Assembly (NCBI RefSeq): GCF_038396675.1
Contig: NC_088931.1
Coordinates: forward strand, 39,092,001-39,156,000
Direction of reading: 5' to 3'
DNA from: Hydra vulgaris
Lineage: Eukaryota > Cnidaria > Hydrozoa > Anthoathecata > Hydridae
DNA: 64,000 nucleotides
The notes beneath the pieces are model-generated. The model searched no databases. It saw only the letters and a list, made by a program, of their open reading frames with translations, and had not been told where the DNA came from. Position 1 is the stretch's first letter; every line of letters starts with the position of its first letter. A program made the position numbers and the translations under genes. Below, piece after piece: positions 17,357 to 30,092 of the stretch.

Positions 17357-17590
17357 CCCAGTAAAAAAAGTTATATAGAATTTCTTTAGACTTTTGAATC
17401 ATATTGCCAAAACATATAGAATGTTTATTAGTTTCTATAGAAACTGTTATAAAACTTTTTTTCTATAAAAAAAAAAGTTCAATAGAAAAATTATAGAAAT
17501 TAACAGAGAATCTATTGAAATTTTATAGAATTTCTATAGGCAATATGTTTTAAAAGTTTATAGAAATTTTATAGATCTTTTTTTCCTAGG
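17357..17590. mobile_element. MITE-like inverted-repeat element, about 50-bp arms
   Basis: The left arm (CCCAGTAAAAAAAG ... CATATTGCC, 17357-17403) and the right arm (GGCAATATG ... CTTTTTTTCCTAGG, 17541-17590) are imperfect reverse complements. The interior carries many TATAGAAATT-like words on both strands. No clear target duplication. Just upstream, 17203-17242, is an independent small inverted repeat (AAAGGTTACACC / GGTGTAACCTTT). Confidence 0.65.
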
Positions 17591-18406
17591 TCCAGCTAGA
17601 AATCTTCAAAGCTGCAAAAAAAAAATGGTGAGATTTTTGATTTACTGAAAGCGCATTAAACGCTCAACTTTTTTTATATTTATTAAATGCCTATTTATGG
17701 TTCTTTTCAGCGTTGCATCCTTTACTATTTCAATGTAACTTTACTTATTTGATGCATTTTGCTCAGCTTTAATATGACTTTGTGCGTAAAATTAAGATTT
17801 CCACTAAGATTTTTTTTATATGTTGTAAATGGTACAGTCAACAATTTTATTTTTAACTTTCTTTATTGCTCTATTTAGCGGAAATTCTAAGGTGAAAAAA
17901 GCAAATAGAGAAGAAAGTCTTGAATGAATTTCATTTAACTCGTATCTTATATATCTTATATGTATGTATCACATGTAGTTTGATGTATCTTATGTAACTA
18001 TATGTTACGGTGGCTAAACTGGGGTTGACTTTGAAAAAAATATTTATATCATTTTATTTATTAAATCTATTTTATATATATAATATATATATTTACAATA
18101 TAATTATTCTAGAAAAAGCTATAATGCAACAAATTATAAAATAAAATTTGTCGCAAGTCATTATTTTAAAAACTGTTATTATAAAAATTATTGCATTGTC
18201 AAATTTATTTTATTCATTTATTTATTAAAAATCATCTCAAGGAGGATTTGTTGTAACAATTAAAAAAATTGTTTAACATTTTTAAAATGTCTAATTCCGT
18301 TAAATCCATATTGAATTCATTACTTTAACGAACATTTAATGGAAACTGTAGTAAAAGTATCGTTATTATTATTTTTTGAGGTTGTTTAAAAATAATTGAG
18401 TCTAAT
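17591..18406. other. AT-rich intergenic stretch
   Basis: No coding signal. It is followed by the likely 3' end of the minus-strand gene at 18490-19125. Confidence 0.5.
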
Positions 18407-18412
18407 TTTATT
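18407..18412 (-). terminator. polyadenylation signal AATAAA for the gene at 18490-19125
   Basis: On the minus strand AATAAA occurs about 80 bases after the stop codon, in a suitable place to end this transcript. It is a single hexamer in AT-rich DNA, so chance is possible. Confidence 0.4.
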
Positions 18413-18489
18413 TTTTGTCGAACTTGGCACATCCATCAATTGATTACGACATGGAGTTAACCACCGTTATATTAAAAGAGTAGATCTTA

Positions 18490-19125
18490 TTAAATCCCTC
18501 CTCCGCCTAAAGGAAAGTCCATTTCCCTTTTAGTTAACAGCATGTACTGACGATGTCGGCTTCTTTTATTTATTACAGTTTTTACAACGCAATACGTAAT
18601 CAAAATACATCCAAGTGATGCTGCTGCATAAATGGAGATAAGTAAAGCAAAGCGCCCATCATACTTTCGATGTCCTCTTAAAAACGGTTCTATATTAATT
18701 ACTTCAAACAAAACACTGGATGAGTTACTTACTCTTGAAGTTGGAGTGTCTTCATTATAGTTTTTAAATATGTTTGAAGAGTGTGTGACAGTAGGCATTA
18801 ATAATCTACTACTTTGTCCGGGAGCAATGTCATCAAGAGCTGATTTAAGGTTAGTGTTGATAGTGCGATTTCCTACATGTAACGTGATTGGTTCGTTTGT
18901 AGGATCGTGGGTAATGTTTGAGAATCTATCATTTATTATGTGGGTTACGTTAAAGGAGTAGACATCATCAGCTTGAGAGGATGTAGGTAACTGTGTCGTA
19001 GATAATTTATGAATTGATGAACTTTTCTTTCGCTGTTGTTTATGGGTATTACCAGGTTTTGAGTGTATACTTGAAATGCTTACGATTAAAGCATAGTACA
19101 AATAAAAATACATTCTGTATAACAT
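18490..19125 (-). CDS. small single-pass type I membrane protein, function unknown
   Basis: An intact 211-codon frame with an ATG start and TAA stop, and no relation to any transposon that I recognise. Residues 1-22 form a signal peptide (hydrophobic YFYLYYALIVSISS, cleavage near HSKP). Residues 23-158 are an extracellular Ser/Thr/Asn-rich region with four N-glycosylation sequons (N59, N70, N86, N134). Residues about 159-183 are a transmembrane helix (LLISIYAAASLGCILITYCV), followed by a basic stop-transfer stretch KRSRHR and a short cytosolic tail ending KREMDFPLGGGGI. The coherent architecture and the lack of frame damage amid decayed repeats suggest a functional single-exon gene. An AG 12 bases before the ATG (ATTTAG) could serve as a splice or spliced-leader acceptor. 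I cannot name a family; the tail looks the likeliest conserved part. Confidence 0.75.
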   Translation of the reverse strand: MLYRMYFYLYYALIVSISSIHSKPGNTHKQQRKKSSSIHKLSTTQLPTSSQADDVYSFNVTHIINDRFSNITHDPTNEPITLHVGNRTINTNLKSALDDIAPGQSSRLLMPTVTHSSNIFKNYNEDTPTSRVSNSSSVLFEVINIEPFLRGHRKYDGRFALLISIYAAASLGCILITYCVVKTVINKRSRHRQYMLLTKREMDFPLGGGGI

Positions 19126-19659
19126 TATTTTTCTTTAACTAAATTTTCTTCTTGATTCAAAAGTTATTCAAGGCTTTATTTTTTATTAATTTTAAACGTG
19201 ATTTTGAATGTTATTAATAGCTGTTCCATTGTAAAGTTAATCCAAACATTTACGCGTTTATCGCCATAACAGTTTTTTTTTTAAATATCTCCTTGAATTT
19301 TTTAGAAGTTGATACGGTTCACGCTTGATTAAGAGCCGCAGCACGTAGTTGCTGCACAACTTAATCTTTTAAAACAACCAACACCTGTTTTGTACTTCAA
19401 TGAGCGTTAACAAGAAAAAACAAAATTAATTTTTACCGGTTTTTGCATTTAATCTGGTGGTGTTTTGCATTTAATCTGGCGGTTTTTTGCATTTAATCTT
19501 GTGGTTTTTACCATTTAATCTGGCGGTTTTAAAATTTGTATCAATTTCATAATGCATGTTATGAATTGCTTAAATAATTAGTAATAAAAAATATTCCACA
19601 TATTCTAGTTAAAAATAAATTTAGATGTGTAACAAATAGTATAATCTAATAGCATTGAG

Positions 19660-19921
<262 letters not shown>

Positions 19922-19926
19922 ATATA

Positions 19927-20220
19927 CTAGTTTTTGCATCCCTTTAAAACCAACATGACATTCATTTAAAACAACCACGACATTCATTTAAACAATCATC
20001 GTGACATCATCGTGACAATCAATTAAAACAATCGTGATTTTCAATTAAAACATTTAACGCATGCGCAATCTCAACATTCTATATTGTTCAAAAAAAAAAA
20101 AAGGTTTTATTTATTTAAATTTATTTTTTATTAATATTATATTAACTTATTTTAATTTAATGGAATTTATTTTAATTTTAAATGGATGTCATATTTGAAT
20201 TAAATGGATGCAAAACCCGG
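19927..20220 (+). mobile_element. MITE copy 1, nested, ends CTAGTTTTTGCATCC / GGATGCAAAACCCGG
   Basis: 294 bp with inverted ends and TA flanks (19925-19926 and 20221-20222). The terminal 15 bases resemble the ends of the enclosing element (CCGGTTTTTGCAT). Interior words such as GACATTCATTTAAAACAA repeat near both ends. A second copy lies in inverse orientation at 20607-20891. Confidence 0.75.
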
Positions 20221-20229
20221 TATATATGT

Positions 20230-20600
20230 GTTCGCCTTACTTAGAAAATGTTCTGAGAGGCTTGATGTTGAGAGATGTGTATTTTACAAAAAAAGAATAG
20301 GGGAATGGTGTCACAGCAAATATACGAGCAACGAGATATTAAAGAAAAAGAAGTAAAATTGTCCTGTTGGAGATTCGATCCATTTCCGAGTATGAAGAGA
20401 ACGCCTTACTTAAAGCAACTAAACGCGCAGTTACTGATTCGGAGAAAATAAATATTATATTATAAAAAGGTGTTAATCATCATATATGTTTTAAATGAAC
20501 GTTATGGTTATTTTACCAATAAGATAAGGCCATTTAAAAAATGTGTACCTAAACGGCATTGAATAGTTGAAGCTTAATAAATATGTACACATTTGTGTAT
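20230..20600. other. unique spacer between two MITE copies, with a tRNA-like fragment
   Basis: No open frame of note. On the minus strand 20440-20360 reads like a degraded tRNA-type promoter (GTTTAGTTGCTTTAAG then GGATCGAATCTCC). It could be a SINE head, but no second copy is visible here, so the call is weak. Confidence 0.25.
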
Positions 20601-20606
20601 GCCTTA

Positions 20607-20891
20607 CCGGGTTTTTCATCCGTTTAAAACAAATATGGCATCCATTTAATATTAAAATAAATTCCATTAAATTAAAGTAAATTAGTATAATATTAATAAA
20701 AAATAGACTGAAATAAATAAATATATAAATAAAACCTTTTTTTTTGAATAATATAGAATGTTGAGATTGCGGATGCGTTAAATGTTTTAATTTAAAATCA
20801 CGATTCTAATAGATTGTCACAAAGTTTTAAATGAATGTCATGGTTGTTTTAGATGGACGTCATGTTTGTTTTAAATGGATACAAGAACCGG
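20607..20891 (-). mobile_element. MITE copy 2, inverted relative to copy 1
   Basis: About 285 bp, starting CCGGGTTTTTCATCC and ending with GGATACAAGAACCGG. It aligns along its length to copy 1 in the reverse direction (shared poly-T/A core, ATGTTGAGATTGCG, AACATTTAACGCATG-like words). TA lies at 20605-20606 on the left; the right flank is CATATA. Confidence 0.75.
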
Positions 20892-20909
20892 CATATATTT
20901 ATATCACAC

Positions 20910-20916
<7 letters not shown>

Positions 20917-20980
<64 letters not shown>
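20917..20980. repeat. (TA)n microsatellite, about 60 bp
   Basis: Pure TA dinucleotides just outside MITE copy 2. Confidence 0.95.
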
Positions 20981-20984
<4 letters not shown>

Positions 20985-21109
20985 TATAAACTTAAAACAT
21001 TGTGTTTAATTATTAAAGACTTATGAGAAGTAAATGATATTTTCAGAAATAATTTATTTATATACATTATATTTATAAATATATTTAACTCGTTATTTCT
21101 GATCGGATT

Positions 21110-21860
21110 TGTCCTATTTGTAGTATTCTTATTTTTCGAAAATGTCTTTTTATAAGGATTGGGAAAAGGTGAGTACCGGGGTAAAAAACAAATTTCATAG
21201 GGATAACTACCATAAAAATCTGATAATCAATGATGAAAGCTAACGATGTCCATTAACAAAGTAAACTCTTCTCTCTTCTCCCCACCCCCAATATTTTTAA
21301 GTGTTATAAACAATCCTTTAAGGATATCTGCTGTTACTCCTACGCCAAATATTGCTTCAATGTGGACTATATTAAACAACTTAATGCTTATATCATGGTT
21401 ATGTTACGGCCTCTTGATGACAATACACGTTGATTTGGGGTCGTTCCTGGAGACTGTATCCATGGTTTCTTATCATATAAAGATTGAACGGACTTTCATT
21501 AATATAATTGATATTCCTGTATCGTTGTTGCAATGTCAAGTTTAAATACCATGAAACATATGTTTTTCTTTCTTCTTTTACCTATGCAGTATTGCGTTTT
21601 TCACTAATGGATCTTAAAATTTTATATGTATAATTTAATGTTTTTAATTATTGCCATAAGGATATTAACATCAATTCCCAATTCTACCTTTATCTCTTGT
21701 AAATTATAGTTTCTGTTATCTCCAATTAACTCTTAAAGCTTATTTCTTACTTCTTCAGTACAACCTTACTCTCAAAAACCACCTCTAATACCAGGCCTAA
21801 TATTACCTGTTAACATATATTGATGGACCAGGCGTCGTATTAAAGTCACACCTTCGTTAA
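21110..21860 (-). pseudogene. decayed DDE transposase (paired-like HTH + DDE_3 type)
   Basis: On the minus strand 21860-21700 reads NEGVTLIRRLVHQYMLTG followed by a Gly-rich stretch, typical of the second helix-turn-helix of IS630/Tc1-like transposases. Further down, 21450-21390 gives QRVLSSRGRNITMI, 21275-21240 gives EFTLLMDIVSFHH (region of the second catalytic aspartate, usually DNVSFHH), and 21175-21140 gives PRYSPFPNPYKKTFS (region of the last acidic residue, usually PYSPFLNPIEE). Stops and shifts lie between every block and the last acidic residue is lost. It is the probable former transposase of the enclosing 2.7 kb element. Confidence 0.65.
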
Positions 21861-22386
21861 AAAGAATAATGATTTCTTACTTAAATTCAACATTAATTTC
21901 TGTATACTGTCTTCGTATGTAAGAGTTTAAAAAAAAAAAAAAAAGGGCTTAAATTGTATATAAGGAAGTTAAGTTAAATGAAGCAATAAAAGCAAAACTG
22001 TTTATGATGATAAAGAAAAAATACCAGATTGAATGCAAAAAACCCTCAGATTAAATGCAAAAAACCACCAGATTTGTGCCAAAAACCACCAGATTAAATG
22101 CAAAAACCGGTATTGAATATTTTTTAATTTTAAGCATTATTGAATCTTAATGAGCTTTTTGCGCTGTAATTTGTACAATTTGTTTTGACCAGTTAACCCT
22201 TTGAAAAAATATTTTAAAGGATTACAGTACTTCAAATTGATTTACATTAGAATATTTTACAAGAAAACATAACTTTAAACTAATTGATTTCATTAATTAA
22301 TTAGGAATCAACATGATCATAGACAAAATTCAAAGATCAAAATCTAAAAGCCCAAAAATCAATATGTTACCTAGTTATGTGTGTGA

Positions 22387-22563
<177 letters not shown>

Positions 22564-22846
22564 CAGTTATTTTTCCGCTTTAAGCTGTATATTATAGAAT
22601 TTTAAGTAGTTTTTAAATTCTATAACTGTTTTAAATTGGCATATGTGCAATCTAAAATTACTTGTACACAAAAAATAATTTTGCTATTAATTTGAAAGTA
22701 CTAAGCAAAAATTTTGTTAATGGAGCTTGGTGAGAAGGCATTATAATATCTTTTTCTTGCTTTTTTTAATGTTTCAATTTATATACGCTTACATTGTAAA
22801 TATTGTTTAAAGGCAAAATAATCAAACAAACAAAAATTAGTGCTCC

Positions 22847-22892
22847 TTGTTTTAAATGCTCTGCGTTTTTAGAAACAGAGCATTTAAAACAA
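22847..22892. repeat. perfect hairpin, 17-bp arms
   Basis: TTGTTTTAAATGCTCTG (22847-22863) is the exact reverse complement of 22876-22892. Confidence 0.85.
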
Positions 22893-23400
22893 ATGCAAAC
22901 AGCGAGACAATATCACTATAAAGAACAGAGATTTTGTTAAAACTGCTAATAAAATGTACACTCACGGATAAAAACAATCATACACGCACACATGCGTTCG
23001 CCCACACACATATATTCGAGAGTTTAGTTAGAATTTATCTACGCTCAGAAGAATGAAAGTTTATTGCTGGGGAACCTTTACATCATTAAGTTATATACTT
23101 ACTCATTTGTTATATTTATTGTTGTATTTATTTATTTACAAATTACTTACGAATTATATTTATACAATACTAAAATTATAAATCTATTTACTTGCACATT
23201 ATAAAACTAAGTATTTTTATTGTAATAATTATAAGATATATTTATATTGTATCGTTGCATATTATAAAACAATATAAATTATAAAGATTATTTATACATT
23301 ATAATATAATGGTCAATATTGTGCTATGTAAAAAGGTATTTAGCGTCACACTTTAAATATATTTTATTTTGCTAAGTAAAAGTAAATTTGTAAAATTTGT
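22893..23400. other. AT-rich intergenic stretch, no gene seen
   Basis: AT-rich with short ATTATAAA repeats between 23200 and 23310. No coding signal. Confidence 0.5.
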
Positions 23401-24233
<833 letters not shown>

Positions 24234-24235
24234 TG

Positions 24236-24384
<149 letters not shown>

Positions 24385-24860
24385 TTTTTTAAGATTTTGT
24401 TTTAAGATATGCTTGTTTATTATTTACCATAAAATATATAGAATCGGCATTCCATATCAAAATTTTTGGATCTTTTTTTGTACAAAATCCAAAAAAGAAA
24501 ATGTTATTTATAACATTTCTTTCAATATTGATATGGAACAAACCAATATCTTAATTAAATGCGTGCTTAGCTGTTCATGTAACTAAAGTTGTGAAAATAT
24601 TCAAAAATATAGCAAAAGCCATTCCTTATATTTATAAAATCATTCTTTAGACAGACATTTGACAGATATAAAATCATTCTTTAGACAGACAAGCTATGAG
24701 ATAGCAGCAACGTTGAAGTTGAAGAGAAAAAAATTTTCTTGTCCGGACACGGTAATTTACATGAAGTTGATGCAGTACAAAAAAATTTTATTAAAAACAC
24801 CGTTCAATTGGTCTAATAACAGTGTTAAAAAATGCCTACAAAGTTAAGTAATTTTTTTTT

Positions 24861-25033
24861 AGGTGCTCCAAGAAGTCCTTACGGTCTTATCACAGAGCAC
24901 CACGGATAAGCATTTATTCAGAAGTTCACGCCTCCTTCCTAACCGATGTTGCAAAACTTGCCCAGAGGTGGGGTTTCAACCATGGATCCTTTGTTTCTGA
25001 GGCAAGTGCGCTACCACTGCGCTACGGCTGTTC
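24861..25033 (-). mobile_element. tRNA-derived SINE, family A, copy 1
   Basis: Read on the minus strand, a tRNA-like head (GCCGTAGCGCAGTGGTAG ... GGTTGAAACC) is followed by a body with GGAAGGAGGCGTGAACTTCT and the end CTTGGAGCACCT. Two more copies with the same order lie at 36759-36930 and 54652-54833. Confidence 0.75.
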
Positions 25034-26729
25034 AATTTCAAAATACTGAAGATGGTTTCCACAAATTTACTAGACTATCAAAAACCTTTCTTTTTTACTA
25101 AAGTTCTTGACTCGAAAATAAAACAAATTGTTTACAATAAAAATATTTAAAGTCGATTTTTAAAAATCTTTCAATGAAAACTTCTTAGAATTGGGTACGT
25201 ACGAAATACAAAGAAACAAAAACTTACTGAATTAATGCAATTGTCAAAAAATAAGGCTCTAAAAACTGAGCACATTTCACTATTGAAAACTAGAAAAAAG
25301 AGATATAACCAAAATGCTCAAGTATTTTCTTTAAGAAACAGCCAAACAATACTATGAATTGGTTCTAAAATCAAAAAGAACATTTAAAGGAAAGAAAAAA
25401 TAAAAAATAAATAAGACTGCTAATATGACTCGAAACCGTATCTTATAATATCATAGCTATAATATCTTCAAGTGTGTGGAAACCTATATGTTGGGTAGAG
25501 AAATTTTTTTGAGTTACATATTTTTATGCTATTTCATCTTTTAAAAATATTATAGCAAGCCAGATTAGATATAATATGTAATATTGTGTTACTTAGTTAA
25601 TTACCCTGATATTTTGTTCAATATCCTATAAAACTTTTAAAGATTTTGCACTCAGTGCGGCTTTGTTCAATGTCCAAATAAGATATACAAATATTTTTTT
25701 AATTTTAGATAAATAGATTTTAAATATCATATTAATAACATTTTAAAGTAAAGAAATTCATTGAAACACCTAAACTATATTTAAATAAAATACAAGAGCA
25801 GTAATACCATCCTAAACTTTACCGGCGTTTACCAGCAATATGTAATTTGGTCTGTTGAACAAATTAATTCTCAGGTGACAATATTTTAATCAAACTTGAA
25901 ATTTTATTAGTTTTATAAACTTTTAATTTATTTTTATTATGAAGAAGCGAGAAATGTAGGTAAGTGTTTTTACTAATTTATTATTGCTTTGTTCATTAAG
26001 AACATCGTGTTTATATTACGTTGCTTCGGTGATAACAGGTTGTGGCTAAGTTGTGGTGTTATTTGGAGCTAGGTTGTGTTTGGTAGCCGTTTTTTAATTA
26101 CTCTAGAAATACATAATAATGTTTGGTGAATATTTAGTGATATGTGATTTGTATTTACAAATATGAGGCGTTGCGAACGAAAGGGGCACACCAACCAAAA
26201 TCAAGTTTTGAGTAAATCACGTTTAAAGTTTCTAGACTGAAATTTGCAAAGGACAACACCAACCAAAATCAAGTTTTGAGTAAGCGCGCGAAATTACACT
26301 TTTTCCTACCACGTGGTAAAAGAGTTTACACCCCCTCCCCCTCTGTGGTAGTTGGTGGTTTTTTTCAGACCCCTCTTTTGTACGAACGTTTTAGTCGTTA
26401 CAAAGTGTGTTTCTGCAGATTTTATCACGTGTAAATAACAAGGGATTTTCAGTCAGAAAGAGGCCCACTGACACGTTGATCTTGTGTTATATTGTAGATG
26501 ACAGACTAAAGTAAAAAATGGTTAAAGAAAACGGATTTTCGAATGCTTAATTTCAATTTTCCGTTTTAAAATTTGCCTTCTTTAGGAAGAGGGGCGAGAA
26601 GGGGGAGTTATAACATCCCATTTTCCTGAACAAACGTAAGTTGATTGGATAAAAGCCGAAGCTTTAGATAAAAAAAAGAAAAGCTTTTCCTAAAAATCTT
26701 GCATGATAAATAGCACCAGTTTTTCTTAC
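25034..26729. other. intergenic stretch, no gene seen
   Basis: AT-rich to about 26000. Near 26189 and 26249 the word CACCAACCAAAATCAAGTTT repeats 60 bp apart. 26320-26640 is less AT-rich, with pyrimidine runs. The exon chain of the gene to the right does not continue here in any form I can read. Confidence 0.5.
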
Positions 26730-28491
26730 TTTATATGTTATAGGGGATAAGTACGTGACAACTAATTCTGCAAGCTCACTTCTATCATCTCTTATAATAC
26801 CTGGTTTACTAACGTATGCTTTGCAAAATTTTAATGACTTCATAGCTGCCTTTTCTAAAAAACTGCTTTTAACCTAATTCCAATCAAACCGTAACAATAG
26901 AACTGAATTATAGTTAAAATTAGGTTCTTCAAAAATATTTTTAAGCTTTTTGAAAAGAGGATTATCAGGTCCACTAGTTTCTTCATTGGTCACTAATTTC
27001 CAAAAGTGAAGCATTCTTAATTCAGTCACATGATGCCTACATGCTATTTGGAGGAGATACTTATCCAGTTCATGAGATATTCTAGAAACTGATCCTTTAT
27101 TCGTCCCAGTGTTGGATGATGTTGTATCAAAGCATATTCCTCTAGTTTTTGACGTAAGTTGATACTCCTTAATTAAGTTCATTACGCCTAAGAACTGATC
27201 TTCACCAGTTGATGACGCTAGTGGAGGCACTCCAAGTAGGTAAGTCTGTCCATTAATGTTAACTAAAACAGCCATTCTATCCCTCTTTAACATTTTTCCT
27301 TTGTTTAGCTCAAACAAGGTCTTCCAATCAAAATGAATTATACATGGATATGGAGATGCGTCTATGGCTGCTTTAACATCTTCTTTTGAAATTTTTGCCA
27401 TGTTTTCATTTTCTTTTTTCATTTTTCTATATGCGGTAGACTGACTGCTTTTAACTTCTTTAAGATCAACACATGATTGTTATAGAATTGCATTTGTTAC
27501 CTTCTGTAAAACATTTGGTGATATATCACAGGCTGTAGCAGTAAGTGAAACATTACCAGCAAAAACATCTTTTGGAATTTTTGCAATTACTATGTCTGGG
27601 TTTTCAGACACTTCTATATGATACCAATCACCTGGCTTGAAATCAGATTCAATTGAAGAATCATCGCTTAGAATTGTGTCTATAAGTTCAACGTTGGGTA
27701 CATCATCTCTCAAAATCTTAGGCTGTAAACGATTTTTCTTCCTGATGCTTTCTTTTGCCTAATTAACAGAAAAATGTAGTTTTAGTTTTTAATTTTAAAC
27801 TTAGTGGAAAAAAGAATTAACAGAGCTTGAGTAAAAAGAATTAAGAGCTAAAGTAATTAACTAAAAGTATTGAATACCTCTTTTCTATATTTAATATCCT
27901 ATGAACCAATAACAAACTTTCTTTCATTTTCCTGATCTTCAAGAAATTTTAGATCTTCAATCTTGTCTTTTAGTGATCTTTTTTTATCTTTACTGATTGT
28001 GTCTTTGAGATTAGAATTATCAGCCCAAAAAAGTTTTTTTATTTCAATCTCAAACTCGTTTTGTTTAGCATTTTTTTTCAAGTTGGAATAGGGTTTGTGC
28101 AATTTAAAAAGTTTTTTAACTAATCTTAAATCAGTTAACTCATCAAATCCAGCTTTAATCCAGGGTCTCTTGATTTTAGACAAAATACATTCACAACAAC
28201 TCTCCGAACATCTAGAAAAATTTTTTTTAGGGGGACAAGCAATAATACTTGATATTGATACAGATCGACATTGTTGGTTATATATTAAATGTTGAAGTAT
28301 ATCCAAGCCTGTTGGAAATTGTATATCTAAATAGAAAAAATTATATTTTATAAATAAAACAAATTATTTAGCAACTAATGACTCATTATAATTCCAATAT
28401 TAATAAAAATGTTTATACCTGATATAGCTGGTTTTGCCTCTTTTATAATAAAAAGTTCCTTTTTCATTGACCTAAGTTGTGCTTCACTCAT
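26730..28491 (-). pseudogene. multi-exon gene, hAT-like transposase-related protein, with three stop codons
   Basis: Three exons fit on the minus strand: 28491-28419 (start MSEAQLRSMKKELF), 28326-27878 and 27758-26730. Borders are GT...AG with matching phase: the first junction splits a Gly/Asp-type codon after one base, the second and the last donor (GTAAGA at 26729-26724) fall between codons. The chain is about 517 codons without a frameshift. Exon 2 has a Cys-rich stretch (ACPPKKNFSRCSESCCEC). Exon 3 has PCIIHFDWKTLF, GICFDTTSSNTGTNKG and ACRHHVTEL, which I read as the first Asp, second Asp and CxxH signature of hAT-like RNase H folds. Three in-frame stops, all TAG or TAA (27899, 27480, 26874), interrupt it, and the last exon(s) are not found. 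Family placement is an inference from motifs. Confidence 0.6.
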
Positions 28492-28944
28492 TTTTAATGT
28501 TTATTGTATGTACTAATCTGTATTTATTAGAAAAATTCAAAGTTTTAAACTATCAGAATTTACACGAAAATATATGTATATAACATTAGGCATAACAGAA
28601 AATATATTTAAAAAAATACCAATTTTCATGATTTTCAATATCACCAAACATAGATTTTTGAGAAGTAAGGAAAAAACCATATATTTTTAAACAAAAATAT
28701 AGGCCTATATATATAGCAGAAAAAAAAAATTTGAAAAAAAAAAAAATTGCCCCTCCCTCAAGACGCCCGAAAACGACCACTTTTCAGTCAATTTTCCCCA
28801 AAATTATTAGCTTGAGGGGGGGGGGGGGTGTCAAAAGTGAACGGACAGCGCTCAAACTTTGTAAGGCTCATTTTTTATATATTTGCCCCAAATTTAGGGG
28901 GTATGGTTTTTTAGATTTGAAAATTCACTTTTTTTAAAAATCCC

Positions 28945-28999
28945 AAATATATATATATATATATTTAAATATATATATATGTAAATATATATATATATA

Positions 29000-29052
<53 letters not shown>
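28945..29052. repeat. interrupted (TA)n microsatellite
   Basis: TA runs broken by AAATA and GTAAATA words. Confidence 0.9.
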
Positions 29053-29053
<1 letters not shown>

Positions 29054-29519
29054 AATTACAAGGAAACCCACCTAAACCCAGTTTTATGGATCCTCACTTA
29101 TAGAATATCAAATATGAAATTTTTTTTTGAGAATTGTTTATTTACTTTGTTGTTAATATGTCGCTTATTTGTTAATACCAAAAACTGTTACAAGAAAAGT
29201 CTAACAACTTGGTTATAGGATGAATTAAACATAGTTAATATAAGAAAGTGTTTTTTTATAAGGTAATTATTACTCTTGAAATTTTTATATAATTTAGCTT
29301 TATTTGAGACCCAAAATAATATACTTTTGAAAAGCCTACTTTTTTTCAATATTAGGGACCAGTTAAATGTTCGAGGATCACTTGGAGCACCCATAATAAT
29401 ACTTTTCAGTCAAAATTTTTTTAAGTCTAGTGCTATTTATTATATAGATATTATTATATATTTATTATATAGAACACTTTTTAATAAAAACTGTTTTTAA
29501 GGTCTCCTTCCCAGCGGGC

Positions 29520-29780
29520 ACGCGGACGTCCATAAGACGTCGATGGACGTCTGAAATTGGATGAACGGACGTCCATTTTAGACGTCCATAAGTCGTCCTA
29601 TGGACAACTAAATTAACTGGCACTCGTCCATCCGTTTTGGACGTCTAAAATTAGATGAACGGAAGTCCATTTTGGACGTCCATAAGACGTCCAATAGACA
29701 ACTAAATGAAACGGCATTCGTCCGTCCATTTTGGACGTCTATAGACATTCATGGACGTCTGAAATATTTTTCAAAGTCTA
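29520..29780. mobile_element. GACGTC-rich MITE-like element, one end missing
   Basis: Begins CCCAGCGGGCACGCGGACGTCC and consists of repeated GGACGTC(T/C) words on both strands, with two internal units of about 120 bp (GATGAACGGA...CCATTTTGGACGTC). The matching right end (GTGCCCACTGGG type) is absent, so the copy is truncated. The short complete relative is at 48491-48601. Confidence 0.65.
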
Positions 29781-29849
29781 ACTAGATAGTCTAATTAAAT
29801 ATATCTGTGTGTCTAGATAGAACTATATCTTTGACAGAGAGTGTGTGTG

Positions 29850-29972
<123 letters not shown>

Positions 29973-30092
29973 CATTTTAAAAATTCTGATCAGAATTTCA
30001 AATGCTAATAAAAAAGGTGTGCTAAACAGAAAACAACTGAAATATGTTAAAATCATTTACTTTCAAAATAATAAATGTACAAAGCAACAATT

